Source: Paenibacillus zeisoli (lineage in GTDB: Bacteria; Bacillota; Bacilli; Paenibacillales; Paenibacillaceae). Taken from it: a stretch of DNA of 64,000 nucleotides. The DNA is taken from the NCBI RefSeq assembly GCF_003994465.1, contig NZ_RZNX01000003.1, positions 213,280-277,279 of the forward strand. Direction: 5' to 3'. This document shows positions 34,875-43,805 of the stretch, one piece after another. A program made the position numbers and the translations under genes. The number at the start of each line of letters is the position of its first letter. Within the stretch, counting starts at the first letter, position 1. The notes under the pieces are model-generated. The model had not been told where the DNA came from, did not search any database, and saw nothing but the letters and a program-made list of their open reading frames with translations.

Positions 34875-35644
34875 CGCTTTGTGCACGTCCAGCGCTTGGC
34901 ACGTCCAGCGCTTGGCACGTCCAGCGCTTGGCACGTCCAGTGCTTGGCACGTCCAGTGCTTGGCACGTCCAGTGCTTGGCACGTCCAGTGCTTGGCACGT
35001 CCAGTGCTTGGCACGTCCAGTGCTTGGCACGTCCAGTGCTTGGCACGTCCAGTGCTTGGCACGTCCAGTGCTTGGCACGTCCAGTGCTTGGCACGTCCAG
35101 TGCTTGGCACGTCCAGTGCTTGGCACGTCCAGTGCTTGGCACGTCCAGTGCTTGGCACGTCCAGTGCTTGGCACGTCCAGTGCTTGGCACGTCCAGTGCT
35201 TGGCACGTCCAGTGCTTGGCACGTCCAGTGCTTGGCACGTCCAGTGCTTGGCACGTCCAGTGCTTGGCACGTCCAGTGCTTGGCACGTCCAGTGCTTGGC
35301 ACGTCCAGTGCTTGGCACGTCCAGTGCTTGGCACGTCCAGTGCTTGGCACGTCCAGTGCTTGGCACGTCCAGTGCTTGGCACGTCCAGTGCTTGGCACGT
35401 CCAGTGCTTGGCACGTCCAGTGCTTGGCACGTCCAGTGCTTGGCACGTCCAGTGCTTGGCACGTCCAGTGCTTGGCACGTCCAGTGCTTGGCACGTCCAG
35501 TGCTTGGCACGTCCAGTGCTTGGCACGTCCAGTGCTTGGCACGTCCAGTGCTTGGCACGTCCAGTGCTTGGCACGTCCAGTGCTTGGCACGTCCAGTGCT
35601 TGGCACGTCCAGTGCTTGGCACGTCCAGTGCTTGGCACGTCCAG
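34875..35644. repeat. Tandem array: 47 copies of a 16-bp unit
   Basis: After one degenerate 18-base unit (34875-34892) there are 752 bases made of exactly 47 units of TGCTTGGCACGTCCAG in perfect phase. Units 1-3 start with C instead of T; by eye the other 44 are identical. Each unit can form GCAC-gtcca-GTGC. As 16 is not a multiple of three and the unit has no stop codon, all reading frames stay open, which produces spurious long frames on both strands. There are no spacers, so it is not CRISPR. Confidence 0.95.
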
Positions 35645-35688
35645 CAAAAGCGGCAGGCCGGGGAATCCCCTAGCCTGCCGCTTTTGCT
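35643..35688 (-). terminator. Large hairpin, probable terminator of the secreted-protein gene
   Basis: AGCAAAAGCGGCAGGC and GCCTGCCGCTTTTGCT form a perfect 16-bp stem with an inner GGGGAATCCCC. It abuts the last unit of the 16-bp array and lies 70 bases after the stop codon of the minus-strand gene at 35760. Confidence 0.75.
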
Positions 35689-35759
35689 TAATTTGAGAGA
35701 AGAATTTCTATTTACGCTCTTAAATACTAACTCTGGAGCCTCTTATTGTACTACCCTTT

Positions 35760-38700
35760 CTAAACAGCCTTCTTCCCGATATAGATCAGATCGGCGAGGA
35801 CCATAGCTGAGTATGGAATCGTAATAGACTTGCCAGTCTGAGCGGCCACCTGAGTGCCTAATGCCGCAAGTTGTACAAGCAGCTCCTGCTTGCTTTTTGC
35901 CGATTGAATGGCCGTAACCTTGCTCTGAAGCTTCTTCACTTCGGCCGACTTCGTAATCCACTGTTTGGCCTCACCGAGACGCACCAGCTCATCAAGATGA
36001 TCTATGTCCATCGTCTCTTCAAGGGTTAACAAAGCCGATGTGCTGTTCCCTGCTGCATCGGTCGCAGTTACCTTCAGCGTATGCTTGCCAAGGGTCAGAG
36101 TCCAAGGAGCCACGCTGTCCGGGCTTGTAATCACTCTGCCATCCAGGGTATACACCGTATTCTGCACCCTACTGCCTGTGTCTTCTACCTTTACCGCCGG
36201 AAGGGCTGCATCGGTCTGATAGAATGTGGCCCCAGCTGGGAGGGTAATGACTGGTCCCTGCTTGTCGATACGAATCACAATCGTCTTGGACGCCTCAACA
36301 TTCCCCGCCTTGTCCACAGAGCGGTATTCCACTACAAATCTACCTTCTCCGGGTAGAGTTACGGGAGCGGAAGCGGCAATCCAATCGCCATCGTTCACGC
36401 GGTATTCGCTGCGTGCGACTCCCGTACCTACATCGTCAGCTGAGAAAGTCAGCGTCACATCCTTTGCGTTGTATTCCGCTTCGCCTGTCTTGCCGTCCAC
36501 CGCAACCTGGGTCACAGGTGCAGACGTGTCGGCCAACTCAACTTCAGCCTCGGAGATCGTCTTAAGCTGATACGTACCCTTGAATATAGAAGAGATGCCT
36601 GTGATATTTACCGCGCTTCCCGCTGGATAACGCTGCTGAAATGCGGAAGCATCCACCCCGGTTCTGCCATCCACCCTCACGTGTGTGACAGCTCCTTCCC
36701 CCGAAGCTGACGCTGCATCGAACTCGAATGAGCCGGCTGGGGAAGCGGTCTTATAATTCTGAATGATCACATTCTGCAGCGTCACGCGCTGCCCTTGGTT
36801 GCTGTCCGTCAAAGAGGACTGGATCACTGGTGCCGGCAATTCGGCAGTCCCCTTCTTCTCGATCTTGACCGGACTCTCCAGCTCGATCTCACCATTATAG
36901 GTCGTCTTGGCCGCACTGATAACGATCTGATCACCTGCGTGATACCCGGCTGCACTCTGGAATACGTAAATACCGGCGCTGCTATCCTGCAGGTAGAACC
37001 CCTGGCCGCCGAATAGGCCAGGCTCTGTCGTAATTGTGCCCTGAACGGTAACCGCGGTACCGTCAACTGCCTGTCTTGCCGCCGCAATAGACGTCACTGC
37101 GGGTACGGCAGGCCCATCGTTAGGAAGCGGCTCGGCGGGTACATTGGCAATCGTTACACTCTCTGTAATCACATTGCTGCTGCCCTGCTTAAGTCTAAGA
37201 CTTGCTGCACCAGAGGAGCCAGGCTTCAGCTGTACGGTAAGGTCCGCAGCAGCATGTCCGGCCGCATTCGCCGTCATACTGAAGCCTGGGCTGTATCCAT
37301 AATCTGACCAGGTTCCATCTGCATTCTTGAATCTGGCGATCTGAGTGCCTCCGGCAAGGTAGATCCCTACCTTCAGATCAGACAGGGTCTGTCCCGGAGT
37401 TAACCCATCCGCAATAAGCCGAATCTGGAACTCCTGCTCACTTGGAAGCTGCTGCTGCTTGACGAATCCATAGACCGGCTTCGCATCGGGAAGCTTGCTG
37501 GATCCATACGAGCCCGGCTTGAAGGTGGCTGGATCATACCATTTGTAGCCTGCTTCCGGAGCGGCCCACGGTTCAGCCTGTGGTTCTACTGAGTTCGCCG
37601 GCTGCTCGGACGGCAGCAGCTCAGTCGGTGTATCCAGGGTAATGCCCGGTACCTCGCTCAGGCGGGTATAACTTTCCTTGTTCGCCAGCCACTCCACCGT
37701 CTGAACCAGGAAGGCGGCGTCATTCACTTCTTTGAATCCATCATAAGTGGTCTTGGACTTTCCATTCTCTTCGCGCACGTATTTCGGTGTGGCATCCTCT
37801 ACCGGCGAGGAGTCTCCGATAAATGCAGCCTTGCCAAGACCCAGCTTTGAAATTGCTGCAAAAGGACCCTCAGCACGCCCGCCCCCGTTATATACGCCGC
37901 TGTCTACCGCATTCCCCCAAGCGGGAACACCGGTTGGCACATAGACTAGGCCCTTCGCCTTTTGCGGATCAAGAATCGCCAGTGTGGAACCGGCGTGTAC
38001 CGCGACACTGCTGACTCCAGCAGTAATCCCGAACGACTGATCAGGGCTTACAATGTCACTGGCATTGACGTCACCCAGCGCATTGTAACGGAAGCGGAGC
38101 CCGAAGTTGTCGGCCAGCCAGTCAGAGCTGACAAGCCCCTGCATCGCAGGTGATGCTGCTTCCTCGGCGCTCATGCCTTTAGCCGGATTCTCCCAAGCTC
38201 CGCGGCGGTAGCCGTTGAACACCTCGGAGGAATCCCAGCGGTTCTTGTTCCGGTCCGCATTATAATGATCGGCGATGAAGAATACGCCCCCGCCGCTGCG
38301 CACGAACTGGATCAGAGCATCCTGCTCAGACTTTTTGTAAGGAATATTCGCTTCTCCAATCACGAAGACATCATAATTCTGCAATTTATCATAGGTCACT
38401 GCCTGTTCCCCAAAGGTATAGGGAACCTGCCGTTCCAGCGAGTCTACGGTGAAGCCGTCATTCTTAAGTCCATTCGCGAAATCCGAGAATGCCCCGTCAA
38501 TTACCCAATCTGCCGCCCCGGCCGTCTGGGCATGTGCGTTATCGAACAGCACCTTCTTCCCTTGGCCGTTCGGAAGCGCAGCGGAGGATGTCAATGTCAT
38601 CGGTGATGGTTGTCCCACTTCTGTCTGCAGGGTCGGCTGCACTTGCTGTATCTGCTCAACACTGCCGTACGCTGTTTGTTCTGCACTTACGGTCTGCGGC

Positions 38701-38780
38701 AGCAGTCCGGCCAAGCCTCCCAAGGCAAGTGAGCCGGTCAAAATCGTTCCCAGCAGCTTCTGTCTCCATGTCGTGCGCAT
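35760..38780 (-). CDS. Large secreted multidomain protein (GATase-like, OB-fold, Ig-like)
   Basis: The 1006-residue protein has a signal peptide ending near TVSA. Residues about 75-370 form a Rossmann-like domain with KKVLFDNAHAQ, YDVFVIGEANIP and RSGGGVFFIADHYNADRN, reminding of DUF4350/GATase-1-like domains. A stretch at about 560-755 resembles the OB-fold repeats of secreted nucleases such as YhcR (VTVQGTITTEPGLFGGQGFY). An Ig-like domain (about 755-850, EYRSVDKAGNVE) and a helical C-terminal region follow. No catalytic site is certain. It is probably an extracellular or wall-associated protein acting on nucleic acid or polysaccharide; the function is open. Confidence 0.75.
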   Translation of the reverse strand: MRTTWRQKLLGTILTGSLALGGLAGLLPQTVSAEQTAYGSVEQIQQVQPTLQTEVGQPSPMTLTSSAALPNGQGKKVLFDNAHAQTAGAADWVIDGAFSDFANGLKNDGFTVDSLERQVPYTFGEQAVTYDKLQNYDVFVIGEANIPYKKSEQDALIQFVRSGGGVFFIADHYNADRNKNRWDSSEVFNGYRRGAWENPAKGMSAEEAASPAMQGLVSSDWLADNFGLRFRYNALGDVNASDIVSPDQSFGITAGVSSVAVHAGSTLAILDPQKAKGLVYVPTGVPAWGNAVDSGVYNGGGRAEGPFAAISKLGLGKAAFIGDSSPVEDATPKYVREENGKSKTTYDGFKEVNDAAFLVQTVEWLANKESYTRLSEVPGITLDTPTELLPSEQPANSVEPQAEPWAAPEAGYKWYDPATFKPGSYGSSKLPDAKPVYGFVKQQQLPSEQEFQIRLIADGLTPGQTLSDLKVGIYLAGGTQIARFKNADGTWSDYGYSPGFSMTANAAGHAAADLTVQLKPGSSGAASLRLKQGSSNVITESVTIANVPAEPLPNDGPAVPAVTSIAAARQAVDGTAVTVQGTITTEPGLFGGQGFYLQDSSAGIYVFQSAAGYHAGDQIVISAAKTTYNGEIELESPVKIEKKGTAELPAPVIQSSLTDSNQGQRVTLQNVIIQNYKTASPAGSFEFDAASASGEGAVTHVRVDGRTGVDASAFQQRYPAGSAVNITGISSIFKGTYQLKTISEAEVELADTSAPVTQVAVDGKTGEAEYNAKDVTLTFSADDVGTGVARSEYRVNDGDWIAASAPVTLPGEGRFVVEYRSVDKAGNVEASKTIVIRIDKQGPVITLPAGATFYQTDAALPAVKVEDTGSRVQNTVYTLDGRVITSPDSVAPWTLTLGKHTLKVTATDAAGNSTSALLTLEETMDIDHLDELVRLGEAKQWITKSAEVKKLQSKVTAIQSAKSKQELLVQLAALGTQVAAQTGKSITIPYSAMVLADLIYIGKKAV

Positions 38781-38968
38781 ACGTTAATAATTCCTCCTTT
38801 GATATGGAAAAATATGAATCTACCCTATTGTAATAGATAACTGGGATCCGAAAGGGCTATCTTTGTAAACTAGACATGAAATGACAGAATTGGTTCATTT
38901 GAAAATACCCGAGGGTAATGATGATTACGCTCAGCGATTCTACTATAACGGAAAGGTTGGTGTACTGG

Positions 38969-39793
38969 ATGTCCAAAGGAGATTTGTTGATCATCGGCGG
39001 CAATGAAGATAAGGAGAATGATCGGGAGATTCTCAAGAAGTTTGTCGATATTTCCCGGGAAAAGAATGGACCGATCGGCATCCTTACAACAGCTACAGAA
39101 TACCCGGAAGAGTTAGGAGATACTTACCGCTCCATCTTTGAAGAATTGGGTGTATCTGAAACGGTACTTTTTCATATAGATACCCGCGAGAAAGCGGAAG
39201 ACCCCAAGACCGTACAACAGCTCCAGAACTGTAACGCCTTATTCATCACAGGCGGAGACCAGGTTAGACTTACCAGCATTCTGGGTGGTACCCGGTTCTA
39301 TACGACACTCAAGGAACTGTGGCTGCAGAAGGCCTTCATGATTGCCGGAACCAGTGCAGGAGCCTCCGTTATGAGCCGCCATATGATTATGTCTTCGGTT
39401 GACACGGAAGATGAGACCATTGTGGAAATGGGTGCAGGGTTCGACTTTATGGAGGACGCCATCATTGATCAGCATTTCTCCCAGCGAGCCAGATTCGGAA
39501 GGTTAATGAATGCCATTGCCCACAACCCGCAAATTATGGGGATTGGCATTGACGAGAACACCGCAATTTGGGTGAAGGAAGAAGGCAGGTTATTCGAGGT
39601 GCTGGGTGAACATTCGGTAAGCTTGTTTGACGGTAAGAAACTGACCTATGTAGATACCACCTCCCATGGTGACAATCACGATATTACAATTTCGGGAGTA
39701 AGACTGCATTCACTTGCCCGGGGATATACCTTTGATTTGATTACACGAGAGCTTATTCAAGCTCCAGGAGGAGAACATCATGAAGATCAATAA
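38969..39793 (+). CDS. cphB: Cyanophycinase
   Basis: ATG 38969 is chosen because the conserved family start (SKGDLLIIGGNEDKEND) follows it; the frame extends upstream without a good ribosome site. The 274-residue protein is an S51-family serine peptidase with nucleophile in GTSAGASVM (about Ser129), upstream ITGGDQVRL, and DQHFSQRARFGRL near the active site. It cuts cyanophycin to beta-Asp-Arg dipeptides in the cytoplasm. The synthetase gene overlaps its 3' end by 14 bases, so the two are translationally coupled. Confidence 0.92.
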   Translation: MSKGDLLIIGGNEDKENDREILKKFVDISREKNGPIGILTTATEYPEELGDTYRSIFEELGVSETVLFHIDTREKAEDPKTVQQLQNCNALFITGGDQVRLTSILGGTRFYTTLKELWLQKAFMIAGTSAGASVMSRHMIMSSVDTEDETIVEMGAGFDFMEDAIIDQHFSQRARFGRLMNAIAHNPQIMGIGIDENTAIWVKEEGRLFEVLGEHSVSLFDGKKLTYVDTTSHGDNHDITISGVRLHSLARGYTFDLITRELIQAPGGEHHEDQ

Positions 39794-42497
39794 GATCAAA
39801 TACCTCTCAGGGCCTAACCTTCACAGCTTCAAACCGACGATCTGGATTGAGCTTGATCTGGGAGAGCTCGAGCATAAGCCCTCCAATCTGATTCCTGGAT
39901 TCACAGAACGGCTGCTATCTATCATACCAAGTTTGAAAACGCATACATGCTCCAAGGGCTATGCTGGCGGGTTTGTAGAACGTCTTATGGAAGGTACCTG
40001 GATGGGTCATATTCTGGAGCATATGGCGCTTGAGATTCAGTACCTGGCTGGCATTCAAGTGAAGCGGGGAAAGACCATTACCAGCGAGACCCGCCCGGGT
40101 ATTTACTATGTCACTTACGATTACAGAGAGAAGGAATCAGGTATTCACGCCTTCCACTGTGCGATGCAGATTGTAGAGGGCATTCTGAGCGGAGAAGAGC
40201 ATATTGATGCTGAGCCTCATATCGCCCGGACCGCCCAGCTATATTATGACAACAAGCTGGGTCCGAGCACGGAATCCATTTACCAGGCCGCTCTCGCTCG
40301 CAGGATCCCCGTTGAACGTGTGGGCAAGGATAGCTTCCTTCGTCTTGGAACGGGGAGAAAGCAGAAATCGGTCCAAGCTACTATTTCCAGTCAGACCTCT
40401 TATCTGGCTGTCGAGAATGCCTGTGATAAGGAAATGACGAAGAACTTGCTTGAAGGCGCAAGACTTCCAGTACCAAATGGAGTTGTCATTAAAACCCCTG
40501 ATGAACTCAGGATGGCAGGGGAAAAAGTTGGTTATCCGGTAGTGATTAAGCCTGTAGACGGAAGACAAGGGAAAGGCGTGGTTACTAACCTGCAAAACCT
40601 TGAACATCTGGAAGCAGCCTATGATTATGTGACCCAGGAGCACAGCGGATACACCGAGTTTATTATCGAACGATATTATGCCGGGGAGGATTACCGGATG
40701 CTTATTGTTGATGGGAAGCTGGTCGCTGCCAGCCTGCGCCTGCCGCCCGCCGTTACCGGTGACGGGGTGCTGACTCTCCGCCAGCTGATTGAAGCTGAGA
40801 ATGAGAACCCTCTCCGGGGTGAAGATCACGAGAAGCCGATGAGCAAAATCCCTATGGAGCTAGCTGAATGCTGCCTGGCCAAGAGGGAGCGCAGCCTGGA
40901 TGAGATCCCTCCTCATGGCGAGGTCATTCGTGTCATTGGCAATGCCAACCTTTCCACTGGCGGTTCTGCGATTGATGTAACCGATCAGGTTCATCCGTCA
41001 TACACCCATTTGGCCGTGCTGGCCGCTCAGACCATTGGGCTCGATATTGCCGGGATTGATATCATCAGCCAGGATGTTACAGTTCCCTACCAGGAAGGGG
41101 AAGCTGTTATTCTGGAGGTGAACGCTGCCCCAGGCATCCGTATGCACTTGTACCCTTCCGAGGGAATTAGCCGCGATGCTGGCGCGGCTATCGTCGACTA
41201 CCTTTTCCCTACCCAGGAACAATCAGCCATTCCTATTGTGGCGGTGACCGGCACCAACGGGAAGACGACAACGGCACGCCTTACGGCTCACCTGCTGAAG
41301 CAGGAGAACCGCCGAATCGGCCTTACGCATTCGGACGGAGTCTGGATCGACGATACCTGTATCGATACCGGAGATTGCAGCGGTCCCGGAAGTGCCCGGA
41401 AAGTGCTGTCCCATCCTGAAGTTGACCTCGCTGTGCTTGAGACGGCCCGTGGCGGTATTTTGCGTGAAGGTCTGGCCTTCCGCTACTGTGATGTAGGAAT
41501 TGTGACGAATGTGGCGGAGGACCACCTTGGACTTGATGGGATCGAGACACTGGAAGATCTCCGGAAAGTGAAGCGGCTGATCCCGGAAGTGGTGCTTCCT
41601 GGGGGGACCTGCATCCTGAATGCGGATGATGAGGGCTGTGTGGCTATGGCGGACTATACAGACGGGACAATCGTCTATTTCTCCCTGCATGCCAATAATC
41701 CTGTTATCCAGAAAGCCATTAAAGAAGGCAGAACCGCATGGTATGCGGATCATGATTGGCTGGTATGTGCCTCCGAAGGGCATACCTGGAGATTTCTTCC
41801 GATCCGCGACATTCCGATAACCATTAACGGATTCGCCCGCCATAATATAGCCAATGCCCTGGCGGCCTTGGCGGCAGCCCACTCCCTCGGAAAGTCTATC
41901 ACGGAGCTGCGCAGCAGCATCATCACGTTCTTCCCGGACATGAAGCAGAACCGGGGCCGCTTCAATCTCACCCAGATCGAGGGTCGCTGTATTATTGCGG
42001 ATTATGCGCATAATCCGGCAGGAATCCGTGCCATTTACGATACGCTATCACAGATGCGCATGAACAGGCTGATTACGGCCGCTTCCGCAGCGGGTGACCG
42101 TCCCGATGAGGCTATCCGTGAGATGGGATCGTTGATCGCTTCGCATTCCGACCTCTTTGTAATCAAGGAGGATGAGAACCTCCGGGGCAGAGCACCGATG
42201 GAGGCCGCGCAGCTGCTGAGGGATTCGGCTCTGAAGAATGGACTTGATCAGGCAGAGATTCATATCGTTCTAGATGAAAAAGAAGCCTATCATGCGGCTT
42301 GGAAGTTAACCCAACCTGGCGATCTGCTTCTGCTCGTGCACGATAATTTCGATCATGTGGAGCAGTTCCTGTCGGAAATCAAGCAGAAGCAGCCAGCCGG
42401 ACAGGTTCGGACTTCCCCAAGGTTCCGGAAGAAGAATCAGCGGTTCCGGCCAGCCCAGGGAGAGAGCTCCTTCACTCCAACCAAGCGGGGGGTCTAA
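39780..42497 (+). CDS. cphA: Cyanophycin synthetase
   Basis: The 905-residue enzyme polymerises Asp and Arg into cyanophycin with ATP. The order is the N-terminal primer/cutting-type domain (1-160, HTCSKGYAGGFVERLMEGTW), an ATP-grasp domain (about 220-480, with VGYPVVIKPVDGRQGKGV) and a Mur-ligase-like domain starting at VTGTNGKTTTARL near residue 488. Length and all key segments match known CphA1. The gene overlaps cyanophycinase upstream, and an asparaginase-II-type gene begins two bases after its stop codon, so making and degrading the reserve polymer are encoded in one operon. Confidence 0.95.
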   Translation: MKINKIKYLSGPNLHSFKPTIWIELDLGELEHKPSNLIPGFTERLLSIIPSLKTHTCSKGYAGGFVERLMEGTWMGHILEHMALEIQYLAGIQVKRGKTITSETRPGIYYVTYDYREKESGIHAFHCAMQIVEGILSGEEHIDAEPHIARTAQLYYDNKLGPSTESIYQAALARRIPVERVGKDSFLRLGTGRKQKSVQATISSQTSYLAVENACDKEMTKNLLEGARLPVPNGVVIKTPDELRMAGEKVGYPVVIKPVDGRQGKGVVTNLQNLEHLEAAYDYVTQEHSGYTEFIIERYYAGEDYRMLIVDGKLVAASLRLPPAVTGDGVLTLRQLIEAENENPLRGEDHEKPMSKIPMELAECCLAKRERSLDEIPPHGEVIRVIGNANLSTGGSAIDVTDQVHPSYTHLAVLAAQTIGLDIAGIDIISQDVTVPYQEGEAVILEVNAAPGIRMHLYPSEGISRDAGAAIVDYLFPTQEQSAIPIVAVTGTNGKTTTARLTAHLLKQENRRIGLTHSDGVWIDDTCIDTGDCSGPGSARKVLSHPEVDLAVLETARGGILREGLAFRYCDVGIVTNVAEDHLGLDGIETLEDLRKVKRLIPEVVLPGGTCILNADDEGCVAMADYTDGTIVYFSLHANNPVIQKAIKEGRTAWYADHDWLVCASEGHTWRFLPIRDIPITINGFARHNIANALAALAAAHSLGKSITELRSSIITFFPDMKQNRGRFNLTQIEGRCIIADYAHNPAGIRAIYDTLSQMRMNRLITAASAAGDRPDEAIREMGSLIASHSDLFVIKEDENLRGRAPMEAAQLLRDSALKNGLDQAEIHIVLDEKEAYHAAWKLTQPGDLLLLVHDNFDHVEQFLSEIKQKQPAGQVRTSPRFRKKNQRFRPAQGESSFTPTKRGV

Positions 42498-42499
42498 GA

Positions 42500-43507
42500 A
42501 TGGGAGAGATTCTGGTTCAGGTCACACGGGGAGATCAGATCGAAAGTTTTCATACCGGCTCCATCGCGGTTGTAGGCCAGGACGGGCAGCTGTTATACCA
42601 AGTGGGTGAGCCCTCGAGGCCGCTGTTCTCCCGCTCCGCATTCAAGCCCATTCAGGCGATTCCTCTCGTAGAGTCCGGGGCCGCGGACCACTACGGACTG
42701 ACTGACAAGGAGCTTGCGGTCATCTGCGGCTCCCATAATGGCGAACCCATTCACACCGAAGCTGTGTTCAGTGTGCTGGATAAGCTTGGCTTTACCGAAG
42801 AGGCGCTCATGTGCGGAGCCCATGCGCCTTATTACAAGCCGGCTTATGAGGGGCTGCTTCGCAGCGGAGGCCATTACTCGCCTGTTCACAACAACTGCTC
42901 AGGCAATCATGCTGGCCTGCTTGCCCTGGCCAAGCATCTGGGCAGCGATCCGCACCAATACCGTGATCCGAAGCATCCAGTTCAGGCACAGGTACGGGAG
43001 GTGCTCAAGGAGCTGGCCGGAACCCAGGACGGTGATCTTCGCTCAGCGGTTGATGGATGCGGCATACCCACGCTGATGCTTCCATTGGACAAGCTGGCTG
43101 CCGCCTATGCCCGGCTGGCTGATCCCTCGAAGCTTCCTGCGCAGACAGCCTCCGCGATCAAGCGGATAACTAAGGCGATGGTGTCTTATCCGCAGATGAT
43201 CAGCGGAACCGAGGAGTATGACACCGATGTCATTCGCGTTCTCGGAGGCAAGGTAATCACCAAGGTGGGCGCGGAAGGCGTCCACTGTACAGCACTCCTG
43301 AGCCAAGGCATCGGGGTTGCCTTGAAGATTGATGACGGCAACAGCCGCGCGGCTTACCCTGCGGCCATGGAGGTGCTGCGTCAGCTTGGAGTTCTGTCAG
43401 CGGAAGAGCTGGGTCAGCTCGAAGCCTACCGGACTCCGGTGATCAAGAACCATCTTGGAGAAGCTGTGGGTGGAATAGAGCCGGTATTTACACTTCGGAA
43501 GGCTTAG
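42500..43507 (+). CDS. Asparaginase II-family enzyme in the cyanophycin operon
   Basis: The 335-residue protein belongs to the Rhizobium-type asparaginase II family (thermolabile ReAII-like), unrelated to bacterial type I/II enzymes: SRSAFKPIQAIPL, CGSHNGEP, HNNCSGNHAG, DGCGIPT and a late TKVGAEGVHC are its conserved blocks. ATG 42500 is two bases after the cphA stop. Relatives hydrolyse asparagine to aspartate. Here it could supply aspartate for the polymer, or use beta-Asp dipeptides; the usual isoaspartyl dipeptidase of cyanophycin loci is absent from the window. A terminator follows at 43597. Confidence 0.88.
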   Translation: MGEILVQVTRGDQIESFHTGSIAVVGQDGQLLYQVGEPSRPLFSRSAFKPIQAIPLVESGAADHYGLTDKELAVICGSHNGEPIHTEAVFSVLDKLGFTEEALMCGAHAPYYKPAYEGLLRSGGHYSPVHNNCSGNHAGLLALAKHLGSDPHQYRDPKHPVQAQVREVLKELAGTQDGDLRSAVDGCGIPTLMLPLDKLAAAYARLADPSKLPAQTASAIKRITKAMVSYPQMISGTEEYDTDVIRVLGGKVITKVGAEGVHCTALLSQGIGVALKIDDGNSRAAYPAAMEVLRQLGVLSAEELGQLEAYRTPVIKNHLGEAVGGIEPVFTLRKA

Positions 43508-43596
43508 AGAGATAAGAGTTGATCAAATTTGACGTCTTCAAAATAATTCATCCAGCTCGAAGATGATTCTTCGATTTTCTCCTTTGGCCTAACTAC

Positions 43597-43641
43597 AAAA
43601 GGAACCTTCACCATCTCACCTGGTATTGAAGGTTCCTTTTT
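43597..43641 (+). terminator. Terminator of the cyanophycin operon
   Basis: AAAAGGAACCTTCA pairs with TGAAGGTTCCTTTTT; a 5' A-run and 3' T-run allow use in both directions. Confidence 0.9.
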
Positions 43642-43730
43642 GTGTTCCTTGAACCGTAACGAGCAGTCTCTGCAGACTTGACTTCACATCCGGCGGCAAG
43701 TCACATTTTCTTACATGAATCGTTCCATAA

Positions 43731-43777
43731 GAAAAAAGCACCACCCCGCTGCATCATGCAGCTGTTAGGCAGTGCTC
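43731..43777 (-). terminator. Terminator of the FAD dehydrogenase gene
   Basis: On the minus strand GAGCACTGCC...GGTGGTGCTTTTTTC encloses an inner GCTGCATGATGCAGC hairpin and ends in six Ts, 30 bases after the stop codon. Confidence 0.85.
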
Positions 43778-43805
43778 CCCCATTCATTACGCAAACTGGC
43801 TATAT

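Noticed and set aside
34875..35644. CRISPR array
   Set aside because: Units are directly adjacent with no variable spacers and no cas genes are present.
34653..35806. Several open frames of 260-320 codons on both strands built of short peptide repeats
   Set aside because: They exist only because the 16-bp repeat unit contains no stop codon in any frame; there is no ribosome site, and flanking codons match no family.
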